Below are positions 12,917 through 25,010 of a stretch of DNA of 64,000 nt, in pieces (the first letter of the stretch is position 1; each line of letters opens with the position of its first letter). The notes beneath the pieces are model-generated. The model did not search any database, was not told where the DNA came from, and saw only the letters and a list, made by a program, of their open reading frames with translations. The stretch is from Typhlomys cinereus (lineage: Eukaryota > Chordata > Mammalia > Rodentia > Platacanthomyidae), in the NCBI GenBank assembly GCA_023101885.1, contig JALPQD010000006.1, forward strand, positions 16,330,085 to 16,394,084, in the 5' to 3' direction. Made by a program: the position numbers and the translations under genes.

Positions 12917-12962
<46 letters not shown>

Positions 12963-12969
12963 TGTGTAT
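12917..12969 (+). repeat. (TG)n microsatellite
   Basis: Long TG run, interrupted near its 3' end by 'tatg', preceded by an ATGT/TGTATG-rich stretch from 12845. Chance frames on both strands run through it. Confidence 0.95.
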
Positions 12970-13015
12970 ACTCTAAAAGTGATATTGGAAACCATTCTAT
13001 CTCTCTTTTCTACTT

Positions 13016-13215
13016 TAATTTTTTGAGACAAGTTTGTTAACCAAACCGAGAGTTTATCCTTTTGAATAGTCTGTCCAACCAACTTACTTGGTGGGTTCTC
13101 ACTCTCTTTTAGGGAGGAAATTGCAGGCTCACTGTCACATTCACCTGAAATTTTGCAGAGAAGTTATGGATCTGAATTCTTGCTTGGCTAACAAGTGCTT
13201 TTACTTATGAGCATT
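13016..13215 (-). repeat. Possible tRNA-derived SINE, antisense, very decayed
   Basis: Plus-strand text 'ggatctgaattcttgcttgg', 'caagtgcttttacttatgag' resembles the antisense head of a rodent tRNA SINE (gaactcaggtc, caagtgctttacccactgag). The upstream 180 bp is not clearly assignable. Confidence 0.35.
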
Positions 13216-14059
13216 CTTCTTGGCCTGAAGATGGACTTTATAATAAATTCAGGCATAATAAAAATGAATCACAAAGTGGATGCCTACTAAGAAGTTCATT
13301 TTATCAGATATTCATCAAAATAAATGATGAATAATATGTATATTATACATAAATGTATAATAAATTAATGTATAATAAAGATATATTTTTCAAGAGGCTT
13401 TTGTATGCTTCTAAAAATAGACATAAATTATTATATGCCTAACATAGGGGCCAATGAATGAAATTGTGGGCATACATAATCAATTGGAAGAGTATAGTTG
13501 AGTAAGTAACTACATGGAATAAATTCTATGAATCAATGTTAGTAATAAATTCAAAATGAAGATATAAATACGGTAGTGTCAGCAGAAGGTAGGGAAACAA
13601 TTCTATTTCTTAGGATGAAGGAATCTGATTTTCCACATTTTAAAATTTATATAGCTGTGACAATTTTATGAGTGGAATATGCTTATGGATATCATTCCCC
13701 ATGTCCTCATGGGTACCTATAGGTATTTCCTTAAAGGAAACTGCTATAATCAAAGTATTGCTGAGACAATGTCCCAGTGACTCGGCATCTCTGCTAACAT
13801 GGAGAGCTGGATTTTAGATTCGTCCTTACAAAAAGAAGGATTATAGTTTTCAATATGTTTTTATGGAATTTTGTTTGTAGAATAATACATTATTCTTTGT
13901 TGGGGAAAACAACAGCCCTCGATCCACTAACTGCTTTTTGCTGCTCTGTGATGGAATGCGTAATGGGCTACCTGCACAAAACACAGGCTCCACACTGTCA
14001 GTGTGGGAAAGTCCAGGTGCCTGTGTCAGTCCTACTAAATTCATCACTGGCAGTCTTAA
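13216..14059. other. Unique sequence, no gene seen
   Basis: Includes AT-rich tandem-like text near 13330-13380 ('atgtataataaa' twice). The overlapping short frames at 13850-14145 on both strands show no conserved domain. Confidence 0.4.
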
Positions 14060-14185
14060 TAGTCATTGTTTTTCTCATTTTACAGCTGAGCAAATTGAGC
14101 ACAGAGAAAATACCAGTACCTTTTGGACCCACTGCTTATAAGTGACTAGACATGGGATTCACTTAGATTCTATCTCACGAATGAT
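14060..14185 (-). repeat. MIR relic, antisense
   Basis: 'ctcattttacagctgagcaa' and 'attgagcacagagaaaat' match the antisense MIR core (ccattttacagatgaggaaactgaggcacagagag). They are followed by 'gggattcacttagattc', where MIR has gggattcgaacccag. An ancient mammal-wide SINE. Confidence 0.55.
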
Positions 14186-14849
14186 ATTTTTTAAATGACT
14201 ATGTTTTTCTTTTCCTTTGACATCTTATTGGGAATTAGATGGTGTCGCTTACCATATTCTCTAAGCTATGGTTAGGGGAATGTTGATTTGTTAAATGGTT
14301 TATATGCTTTTGTTTACAGTTTTGTGGGGTAGAACTGAATCATATATTCTGTAACCTGCCTATGGCAGATTACACATGGACCATTCAAACTTCCTGCATC
14401 AATCAGCTACATCTACTTCCAACCCTTGGTTGGGGTCTGGCAGTGTGGAACACAGACTTTTGATTCAGAGAACCTGAACTTAACACTCTCTCTCTGATGG
14501 TGTATATTCATGGGCAAAGCAATCTTTTTAAAATTTGATGACTTATTCATTCATTCATTATGTGGGAATTAAAGACCATAAAGCTGTATATGTATAATAA
14601 AAATTGTATGAGAAAACATAGAGAAAGTATCTACCTCATTGTATGACATAGTAAATCTCCAATACTTAACAATTTATACTTACTCGGCAGCAAATCATTC
14701 AATTTCCAACTTTTTCTGAGATGGCTCAGATGGAGCTAGAACTATGAACTCCACAACCATTCCCTGCCCTCACTGAATTTACCTTCTTTTTCTTTATAAG
14801 GTGACAAAATTAATTAATTATTATTGGGAATGAATAAGATGAACATGCT
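14186..14849. other. Unique sequence, no gene seen
   Basis: No repeat recognised in this stretch on either strand. Confidence 0.4.
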
Positions 14850-14994
14850 CAATCCACATATCTTTCCACTCCTCCATTCCTAGAGATAGATGATGAACTA
14901 CAACAATACTGGAGACAGTACATCTCAATAATTCTAAGTATGTACAACTTACCAAAACTAAATCAGGATGAATTGAATTATCTAAATAGTCCTA
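14850..14994 (+). repeat. Orphan L1 ORF2 fragment, near-copy of 17175-17321
   Basis: This 145-bp block is about 94-95% identical by eye to 17175-17321, and both blocks start at the same base. The later copy continues into L1 ORF2; this one stops abruptly with no L1 3' end or A-tail. The content reads as ORF2 just upstream of the RT domain (YNLPKLNQDE in one frame). The sharp ends and missing tail suggest DNA-level duplication rather than retrotransposition. Confidence 0.75.
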
Positions 14995-15687
14995 AGTGTG
15001 CTTTTCTCAATAAGCAACAGATTTTATGCATGAGACAGCACAGAGAGTCCATGTTAACTACAGCTAGAGATTCAACCCATTTCCAGAGACTGTAATTACC
15101 AATGTAGACATAATCTACTGATATGTTCATTGTTGGTAGACATTCATTGGTTCATAGAAATTCACCTTGTCACCTAAACAAATGTCATTTGTTAGAGCTT
15201 GCAAATTTCCATCTAGGCATGGGTTGCTTCTAAAAAACACTGTACAAGTCTATCTAGAGTGATTAATAAATATTCATGATTCTGGTATTGCTGTCAATGA
15301 TGACAGATCTTGTACATTACAAAGAGTATTCCAAAGATAAGTATGTTCATCTCATAAGACAAAGTCATTCTAATGCCTTCTAATATCAGCTCCAATATCC
15401 CAGAGGCATTTCAGATTTAAATATATATCTTGATTTTTCAGTACTTGTGCCTCTTAGAAATATGGAGTCATGACCCAGAAAATACTTTTATCAGTTTATG
15501 TTGAAATATTTATCTATACATACTCTACATAAATTTAATATGCCATGTGACTTGTAAGTGCTTCGAATTTATTATTCTTCATGACACAAGTAGATTCAAT
15601 CTACATTTGATTTTCTATACTGAAAACAGATTCTGAATTCGAATTTTTCAGCTTACTTTGTTCTTCTCACACACTATGTAGACTAAT
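14995..15687. other. Unique sequence, no gene seen
   Basis: No repeat or coding signal recognised. Confidence 0.4.
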
Positions 15688-15820
15688 ATTCATTAAGTGC
15701 CTACTTTGTGCTAAAAACCATCTTTAACTATAGATACGTACTAGAAAGAAAAGCAATTTTACCTTCCATAGACTTTTAAACTCCTGTGAAGTACACAAAA
15801 ATGAATAATTTCAAATTTTG
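15688..15820 (-). repeat. L2 LINE relic, antisense 3' end
   Basis: 'ttcattaagtgcctactttg' and 'tgctaaaaaccat' followed by 'accttccatagacttttaaa' follow the antisense L2 3' end (attgagcacctactatgtgccaggcac, then ccctgccctcatggagctta). Ancient and decayed. Confidence 0.5.
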
Positions 15821-16945
15821 ATGTGATGTGACAAACAAATGCTGTAATAAAGTTTGGTCAAATAAAGCCAATGTGTAGAATTAAAATACATTAAGACTCT
15901 TAGGAAGGTTGTATGGATTTAAAAGTGATGGGCTGAGAGTCTAATGAGCAAGGAAGAACATGATCCTCTCAATGTGTAAATTTGACAGTGTTGCTTCAAT
16001 GCATGTTCCTTGAATCATTCAATCTACACTAATGACACATACACTTGTTGCAACCCAGTTTCTTCCAAAAGTAAAAACACCTTGAAGATTAATGTTTTCC
16101 TTAATTCTCTCTGCTATTCCACACTTTCCCTCTTACAATAGTATTCTGTGACAAGCCATGATTGAACCATCCCTTCACATCTGTACCTTGAACACTGTCA
16201 GCGACATGTGTTATTCCCAGCATCTTACTTCAGACTAGAGAAATGATCCATTGTTTAAAATGATTATCACTAAAAAATAAGAACAAAGCTAAAATCCCCT
16301 GATCTCATGTAATCCCATGCATTTGTATGCAGAAATTGGAAACAATTAGAGCCAGACCAGCTTTATGGATAAACAGTGAATTTGATTACAGACTTAACCT
16401 CAAAGAGAAGAGTTATCAGGAATGATTTCTGACATCAGCCTAGAGTCTCCATATAAAAGTACATGTACATACATACAATCACACATGTGAGCATGAATGC
16501 ACATATATATATATACAAGCATATACATATGAAAATGTAAAGCCAATAAAATTCATTTCAACATCATAAAGAACTTCATTTTCCTGAATACAAAATGTCT
16601 TCATTTAGCTACATGTCATTTTCAAAATGTTTTTTAAAATAATTTTAGGTTTATATTCTTTCATAATATGCAAAGTTTTGAAAGCCTCTTTGCCCAGTGC
16701 AGTAATTAATGCAGAGGGAGAATTTTACTATCAGAGTAAAAGTCCAAACATCCTTAGCTTTATTGAATAGGCAAATTAATATGCAAATATAGAGCTGTAT
16801 AGATATATCTTTATGGCTGATGAGGGAAAAACTGACAATTTACGTTTCATCGTGAAGTCCACAGTAGGAGATATTCAACTCCTGAAATATGTGCTCTGCT
16901 ATGCATAAGCATTCGCTGGCACATATTGCCCACAGTCACATTTAG
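15821..16945. other. Unique sequence, no gene seen
   Basis: No classifiable repeat except a short (TA)n run near 16503. Confidence 0.4.

Positions 16946-16990
<45 letters not shown>
16946..16990 (+). repeat. (CA)n microsatellite
   Basis: Pure CA run of about 45 bp, not clearly attached to a SINE. Confidence 0.95.
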
Positions 16991-16994
<4 letters not shown>

Positions 16995-17174
16995 GCATAA
17001 TGTATATATTTACTAATATAAATAGTAATAAAATATAGTGTATATTTGCGTGCATAGAATATAGACATACACGCCCATTGGAATATATTCCATAGGTATT
17101 AATATTTACTCATTTATGTATGTCTTTCAGTTATCTGTTCATTCATTTTGGCAGCCAACCATACATCAAATCAA

Positions 17175-18592
17175 CAATCCACATATCTTTCCACTCCTCC
17201 ATTCTCCTAGAGATAGATGATGAACTACAACAATACTAGAGACAGTAAGTCTCAATAATTCTAAGTATGTACAACTTACTAAAACTAAATCAGGATGAAT
17301 CAAATTATCTAAATAGTCCTATAACCAGTGAGGATGCTAAAGAAGTAATTTCAAACCTTCCCTTCCAAAAAGCTCAGGACTGGATGGATTCAGTGCAGAA
17401 TTATATTAGATATTTAAAGAACAACAACTAATATCAATATTCCTTAAACCATCCCATAAAATTTGTAAAGGAATGAACACTTGCAAATTCTTTCAATGAA
17501 GCTAATATTACACTAATCCCAAAACTAAATAAAGATACAATAAAATAAGAAAACTATAGGCCAATCTCATTGAAGAGCATAGATGTAATGCTCCTTGACA
17601 ATATTTTATCAAACTGGATTCAGAAACATATCAAAAAGATTATTCACCACAATCATGTAAAATTCATTCCAGGTACACAAGGTTGGCTCAACATTTTCCA
17701 TAGCTCCTAAAATATGAAACATCTTGATATAAATCTAACGAAGTATGTGAGAGACCTATATAATGAAAACTTTAAAACCCTAAAGGAAGAAATTTTAGAA
17801 GACTCCAGAAGGTGGAAAGACCTCCCATGCTCCTGGATCAGTCAAATTAACATCATAAAAATTACCATGCTACCAAAAGCAATATATAGATTCAATTCAA
17901 TCCTAATCAAATTGCCAAGGCAATCCTTTACAAAAATTTATGGAACAATTTTGAAATTCATATGGAAGCATAAAAGACCCAGAATAAACATTTTTAATAA
18001 TAAAAATTCTGCTGGAGGTATTAATATATCACACCTTAATCTATACTGTAAATCTATAATAATAAAGACAGCATTGTACTGACTCCAAATTAGACAGATA
18101 GATTAATGGTTAAGGGTTGAAGACCTAGACATAAGCTCATACAACTACAGTCATCTGATTTTTAACATAAGTGCTTAGAAAACCCGATGGAAAAAGATAG
18201 CATCTTCAACAAATGGTGGTGACAAAACTAGATATGTACATGTAGAAGGTTGAAACTGAACGTTTACTTCTCACCATGCACAAAATCAAATCCAAATGTA
18301 TCAAGGACTTTAATATGAGAGGAGAGACAATAAAAACCCTAGAAGAAAGAACGGGAAATTCCCTTGAACTAATTGGCTTAGACCAACATTTTCTAAATAG
18401 TACAACAATTACACAGGAAATAGAACCAATACTCAATGCATAGGATCTCATGAAATTAAAGAGCTTCTGTTCAGCTAAAGATATTGTTAACAAAGCAAAA
18501 AGACAACACAGAGAATGGGAGAAAATCCTCACTAATCATACAACTGATACAGGGCTAATATCCAGAGTACACAAAGAACTCAGGAAGACAGT
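17175..18592 (+). pseudogene. Old L1 ORF2 relic lacking the RT palm
   Basis: Codes, with stops and shifts, for the middle and late part of L1 ORF2p. From about 17315 it reads ITSEDAKEVISNLP, and later NEANITLIPKLNKDT and [12 protein letters not shown], the N-terminal RT blocks. At about 17700, directly after the GWLNI block, it jumps to [20 protein letters not shown] (from 17720). That block normally lies well downstream of the catalytic F/YADD motif. The frame continues to about 18082 ([32 protein letters not shown]). Sequence to about 18590 is later ORF2 ('caccatgcacaaaatcaaat', 'aaagagcttctgttcagcta'). Stops are frequent and there is no 3' UTR, so it is a dead fragment truncated at both ends. 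Confidence 0.9.
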
Positions 18593-19171
18593 TACTGTGA
18601 CTGGCAAGGTCAGGTGCTAGTGGATTTTAGGAGCCCAGAATGTTTATACAAACCCAATGCAATTAGCAACTCTAAAAGCAAGTTTCTGAATATTTCAGAA
18701 ATATTTGAATGAAGAGTAACTGACTGTTTTCATATCAATTCCATTAATTTCAAGATTCTTTGGATAGGTTTAAACACAAGAAATATTCAAAACCCTACAG
18801 TTTGTGATCTCTAATTGAAAACATCAATAAATCATTCACGTTTCCACACTTAGGTTCTGACCCTTGTCAGGGTATTTATTGACTGCCCACCAGTCCAATG
18901 CTAAGCAGATGCCCAACAGTATTTTTTCATGCTTATAAACACAGATGTGTACCACTTACATCAGATGAATGTTTAATCAAAGAGATTTAATAAATTTTAG
19001 AATATTCATGTCTCATTCTGTTAGCAATAAAGGAACAACCCACCAATTTTAAGTAGATGTTCTCTGGGTAAAAGGTTTTTGAGGCCCCTGCTGACAGCAG
19101 AGGAGAACTACATCTAGGTTCTCCATTACCAGGAAATGGTATGTAATTCTTTCTACTTTGTTCATTGGGAA
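18593..19171. other. Unique sequence, no gene seen
   Basis: Nothing recognised after the L1 relic ends abruptly. Confidence 0.4.
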
Positions 19172-19267
19172 GGCATGCTATTTTTTTTTTATTTATTCCA
19201 CTCATATAAAGTTGATAAGTACCCCATCCCCCTCCCTTCTTCTATCTCTCCCTGGCATGCTATTTTT
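19172..19267 (-). mobile_element. Ultra-short L1 3'-end insertion with 14-bp TSD
   Basis: The direct repeat ggcatgctattttt occurs at 19172-19185 and 19254-19267. Between the copies lies, in antisense, only about 60 bp of L1 3' terminus: a T-run, 'ccactcatataaagttgata' (compare 'gctcatacaaacttaa' at 5683) and a C-rich run that complements the G-rich 3' UTR. This is an extremely 5'-truncated retrotransposition. Confidence 0.85.
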
Positions 19268-21060
19268 GAAAAGCGGTGGCAAAGCACTGTGAGTATGGAA
19301 ATGTGATTTTTTTGAACAGTTGTAGATTTCCAAAATAGTGATACATCTATTTTGATAACAAGAACATTTAATTTCCAAACGTTATGTGATATTCCTTTCT
19401 ACAACAAATAACAATGTTAACTTTATCAGGAAAAAAAGCTTCTTTAAAATTTTTTACTCAAGGCATATCCTGTCCTAGTCATTGTTGTATATGTTAGTAG
19501 TGGATTATATCAGTTAATTCATTTGCTTTCAAAACAATGAATGCTTCCAGGGAAAATAAACATTCACACAAAATGATTTTAGAGTAGAACAAATATAAAA
19601 TTAAACTACAAAATAGAGAGGGGAGACTGATGTGAAAGAATCTCTAATCAGGTATAGCTTAATTGAAGATGTCTGGCACTTGTATCTGACATGTGAAGAA
19701 GTAATCTACAAAGGCTTCAAGTAAACAGAGCAGTTGAGTGAAAGGCTCTGGGTTAGTCATGTGTTGTGAAGATCTTATCTTATACAATGGAGATGAAGCT
19801 GAATCATCTTCTACCAGATATACACACAGATTTCTTGGGGTCTTTTTCAAAAAAACATCTGAACATAAAAAACCAGGGTTTTTTGGAACTAGATGAACAT
19901 TTGCTAGAGTTTTAGATGGTCTTTAAAAACTTCTCACAATGTCCAAAGTGTGTACACACATCTAGGTATGAATTTGAGAGAGCAAACATCCAGAGACAAA
20001 GATACTACATCCATTTTATCTATGAACCCAAGCCTAACAAAAGGTCCCATTGGCAGTAGGAATAAATGAGACATCAGAATAATAAATTTAAAAAATCCAC
20101 AGAAGATAATATGTAGATCTAAAGTCATTTAGCACACATGGTAAAACTTTATGTTCTCAACAGTATCACTGATTTTATCTTAAAGACAAAGTTAAAGAAA
20201 AATTAATACAACTAAGTGATGTTCCAAGAATCTTTAAAAATAGCTTTTGCTATTTCGCAATTGATTATAGAAAGCTATGTATATTTCAACTTACCATAGA
20301 TATATTAGCATTTCCAAAGTGATAGCCCATGATGTTAAAGGAAAAAACACACTGAAATAATTTCAAGGAGGTAAAATTTTCAGCATAATTTACTACCACT
20401 TACACATACTTTACGTTGGGATTATTTCATTCTTAAATTTTTTGAGTGAAAGTTCTCTTTCATTCATGAAACTGTAGTAACAGTAAGTAGAATAATTTAG
20501 TGAAATTATTTCATAAATAAAAAATTGACAACTCTTAAGGAGTACATCAATTTTATGTGAAAACTGTCCTCAAAGAGTTTTGGAATGTTATGGTGACATC
20601 CAATTCAGAACTGATGCTATCCCAGTTCTATTATGAAAAACAGCCCAATGTAAACTGGTAGAGACAGGAGGCATACAACATTTAAACTGTCTCTGTTCAG
20701 GGTATTTGGGAGACTGAGATATTGTGAATCCATGGAACGATTCCAGTCAAGAAAAAAAGAGATTGAGGATAAAGTGAATAAAAGTCCTGTTATTCACATT
20801 ATTGTTTAGCCTTTGACTAAAGTTCTAAAATGAAGGTGAATGAAAGAGAATACCTCAAAATGTCAGAGTAGAGAAGGTTATAGATGAGCATTTTCAGAAT
20901 AAGTGAGTAAAGAGTTCTCAGGATCCTAGCTTGGTATAACAGATTAAGGCTCGAGCAAACTCCACATTTTGTCTTTTACAAACTCCATAACTATTTATTT
21001 CTCCTTAAGACAACCTGAAGAAGTAATAAAAAGCCTTTAATCTTTTACTTCATCCTGGAG
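19268..21060. other. Unique AT-rich sequence, no gene seen
   Basis: About 1.8 kb without a recognised repeat or coding region. Confidence 0.4.
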
Positions 21061-21098
21061 TGTGTGTGTGTGTGCGTGTGTGTGTGTGTGTGTGTGTA
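21061..21098 (+). repeat. (TG)n microsatellite
   Basis: TG run with one 'cg' interruption. Confidence 0.95.
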
Positions 21099-22954
21099 TG
21101 TTCATTTGTAGTCAAATTACAGCATATAAACTTATATTTGTTGATTTGTAATATATAATCTTAAAACCCCTTGATGAACCATATATGCTAAGTGTTTATG
21201 GGAGCTTATTGTGACAAACATGGGTTAAGTTTATTTCTCCATGACATTAGAAGGCTTGGATTGGAGACCTTGAACCACCACCATGTAGATATGTGAATGT
21301 GGACCAATGGAAGTTGGCAAGGTCCTGTTTTTTCATGTGTTTGGTAAAAATAACATTGGCTTGCTTCAGCAATTTTCAGTATATTAAATATTTACACAGG
21401 TCATTTTTCTTAAGTATGGGGAAAGAAGCGTTTATTGTTGCATTGGTGAAGATGTTGCTAAAAATGTAGAACCTGAAACAATCTTGGATTGACTCTTGCC
21501 TTCCCCATTCTTAGCTGAGAAGATTAAGTAAATTCCTTGGTGCCTCATTCTTGAAGAACTCCTGCATTCTTTTGTTCTTTTCTAGAGCTATTGGTGGCCA
21601 AACTTATGCCTATAGAGGTTCTGTATCATAATCACATCTTCTTTTCTTCTTTTCCACTTATTTATCCCTTTCCAACCTCAATCTCACTGCTTTCTCCTCT
21701 TCTTTTGCTTTTCAGTTTTTATACTTTAAAATTAACGTACAAACCAAAACCTCCTCAAGAAAGAAATTTCTTCAGAAAATAAAATTTACTAAGGAAAATA
21801 AGTGGAATCAAAGGAACTTCGAAGTACAGTAAGGTGATACTTTTTTTGAAAAAGAAGTTCTGAAGGTGTTTGTCTTGATATAATCCTGCCCTATGCAAAT
21901 TAAAACAGTATATTGTCTTGGAACACAAAACAGCACCTCAGCCCTCTGACCACAAGGATGCTAAGAGTGTGCCCTTCTGTAGGGGTAAGACAATTGAGTG
22001 TCTGTTTTGAAATTCTCTTTAAAGTAAAATTTCCTAAGACTTTCTTGGGTGATAATTGAGGATGAATAAATTTAGCTAACTCACTTGGTAAGTAACACAG
22101 AATCAAGAGAAAGTAAGAAAGAATAGAACTCAGAGTAGAACTATAAAGCCAGAATGGATAATCCCGTAGAGAGGAGGAAACAAAGCTGTAGCTACTTGTA
22201 GAGACAATACATTACAAAAAGAGATCTTCATGTTGTGCTTATCCATCTAAAGAATGTGTACAATCTTTGATATGAGGCAGGTTTTCAGATGTAGGCTTGG
22301 TAAAACTTTATGAATGTGCCAGGCAAATCAAACTTAACTTTTTATTCAGATGACATGAGCTTCTCATATATCAAAGATTATTTGTTAATCACATGCATTT
22401 GTGAAATTTGTTCATTCAGATTAAATCCTTACATTCAAACTTGCTAAGTAATTGAAGCAATTCTGAGTTGTGGCATTCTTTTCCCTCCCTTACAGCAGCA
22501 GTGATCCAAATATTTCTTTTCTTTTCTTTTTTCTTTTCTTTTATTTATTTCTATATTCTTTTACCCATATGGCTTAGCTTGGATATGCAAAAGTAATTTA
22601 CAATTCTGGCCTTACTAATTTGAAATTCTACAGGTTCAAAAGAGTAACCAGATTATAGAAACACTTGATTAATTGCACAAACCAGCAGTTAAATATTATA
22701 GTTTAAAAGCTCAAGTTTAAAATATTTCTTTTTCTTCAGGAAGAAATATGAATGCTAAAAATGTATCTCCTCGCAGAACTAATGCTCTGGAATTAATCTA
22801 TAAAGCCGTCACTAGCAGAAAGTCCAGAGGAAATGCTTTTCCCACAGAACTATGGTGACATTAAGACTAACAGAGATATGAAAGACCAAGAAGAACAGGG
22901 AGGAACTTCTCCCACATTTCTCATTAGGACCCAATTAAAAAAATCTAATTTTTC
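21099..22954. other. Unique sequence with a pyrimidine tract
   Basis: Contains TTTTC-type pyrimidine runs at about 22515-22545. No gene or mobile element recognised. Confidence 0.4.
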
Positions 22955-23100
22955 TGGAGCACTTACTATTGTCCAGAAATATTCTGAGTGAACTAATTTT
23001 TTATTCCCACCAATAAAGAGGGAAGTAAATTGCCTAAAATCACCTTTTTGTTAAGTGGAAGAGTAGACTCTAAAGGACAACTATCTAACTACATTATGTA
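22955..23100 (-). repeat. MIR relic, antisense
   Basis: 'gagcacttactattgtccag' opens the block, 'gagggaagtaaattgcctaa' and 'aatcacc' follow, then 'agtggaagagtagactc'. This is the antisense MIR order: gagcacttactatgtgccag, gaggttaagtaacttgcccaaggtcac, agtggcagagccggg. Internal gaps are present. Confidence 0.55.
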
Positions 23101-24909
23101 TGCATGTATCAGTTCAGAACAGGATCATATAACCTACTTTCAGGTTAGGGTGAAGAATACACACATCTGGGGAAGAGACACATTTTCCACACGTTAATGT
23201 AGGCAGTGAATTCACTTGCTGAATTGAGTTCTTCTAGCCAAAAATCTGGAACAACTGGTCCAGCTATAGATCCCAACTTGAAGGATACTGACTGGAATAC
23301 AATTTATAGACTTCATTGGTAAAATTGAATGAAACCCATATTCTATCTATGAAGTTTCTGTGTCTAACCACAAGAGACAATTTTTGCATATATGCACTTA
23401 AGTGTAAAAAGTACTTTCAAAATGAAATACATATTAAGTTGGTTTATTAATAGCTTAATGGTAAAATATTCCATGAATATTCATTTGGTCATTATTTATT
23501 CTACGTGATAAGAAAAATTCCCTTTACAATTTCCTGGCCACAAGGTTTCACACATTCCCGTATTTAGAAGCATTTCTTCAAGAAGTTATGAGAATGGGTC
23601 TATAAGTACCTATAGCTCTCTGCTACTAGGAGAAGTGATAAAAACTCATACAAATAGTGCATGTGGCAGTTTGAAAACATTTTTTACTGTATTATTAGTT
23701 GGAGGCTGTGTTTTCAATCTTAAATCTGTGAAAACACATGCATCAAATTATCTCCCTATAGGTTTTACTCTATGTCCATTCCCACTTTGACTTAAAAAGC
23801 CAATAGAACTGAGAAAAATAAATTCAGTTTGGAAAAGAAAGTGGAAATGTGTTCCAAGAAGTGTTCCTAGGTTGTCACACATTTCCCTGGAAGCAATCAA
23901 TGCAGGTAGCCCAAGGCAGACAATCCCATCATGCATGTACTTCCTGAAAACAGATCATTATTACCAGAAACCTTCTGCCTTACCCAAAGAGAGAGAGAGA
24001 GAACTTGTTACAGAAACCATACATAGTTGGCCTCAGGGGAAATCGTCTAGTAGGCAAAAATGCCTCCTACCTCATTAGGTAGTGGTACTCTCATCTCTCC
24101 CTTCCAGGAGAATGGCCAAGGTCTCCTCACCTTCTCCACATATGCTCAATCACCATGGCTGGATCAGAATCCATTTTAAGGAGTAATTTTATAAACTCAA
24201 ATTGGAAAAAAAGATATGTGAGTGAATAACACAGATAGATTTTAAGAAATATCTATGCTTGAGTAAAAGGACACAGCTCAGATGTGTGCAGGCTTTAACT
24301 GCAGAATAACATTTGGCAGAAGCATGTCTTATAAATTCAAATTCAGTCTCTCTGAAATATAATCAAAAGAATGAAGACGATGAGGATTTAGAAATTCTTT
24401 CTAGTGTTAACTCAGTAAGGAGTAGTTTTGTAGCATTCTGAATTTTTACAGAAAAATAAAAGGAGGATTTGATGCTGGAGATGTGTCCAAATTAGACACA
24501 CAGTTCAACAGAGACCTGTACAGTACTCACTAATGGATGAAACAAACAGATTCCATTGTTACAACATGGAAGTGTGCTCAACAAAATTAACTGGCCAATG
24601 GCTGCTGGAAATCTATTTAGTATCTACTTCTATTGGTGGTTAAATAGACCTGGGTCCTGTAATAGATTTGTGCTATAAAGAGGTATCATACCAAGCTGTG
24701 TGTGTATTATGGGGAAGGGATCTTATGGGAAAATCATCCATGAAGTACACAAGTTCCCACATTGCACATACTATTGCAGTCATCATATAGCGCATTAAGG
24801 GTACCTGATGCAGTGTGTGGATGCTTGGAATGACATTGAAGTCAAGAATGTGTGCTTGCAGTCATCAAATAACTGACTTCAGGTTAGCTGGGAGATTTTC
24901 TAATTCTGT
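23101..24909. other. Unique sequence, no gene seen
   Basis: The opposite-strand frames at 23748-24078 overlap each other and show no domain. A short GA run lies at 23989-24001. Confidence 0.4.
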
Positions 24910-25010
24910 CCTATAGACTTAGCCATTTTGAATTCAGCCTTCAAACAACTGTTGTGGGAGTTAAATGAGGTAACACATGCATTTCATCTGGAATGAATGT
25001 TTAGAAGAAT
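24910..25010 (+). repeat. MIR relic, sense 3' half
   Basis: 'ctgttgtgggagttaaatga' and 'ggtaacacatgc' match MIR 'gttgttgtgaggattaaatgagataatacatg'. Ancient. Confidence 0.45.
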
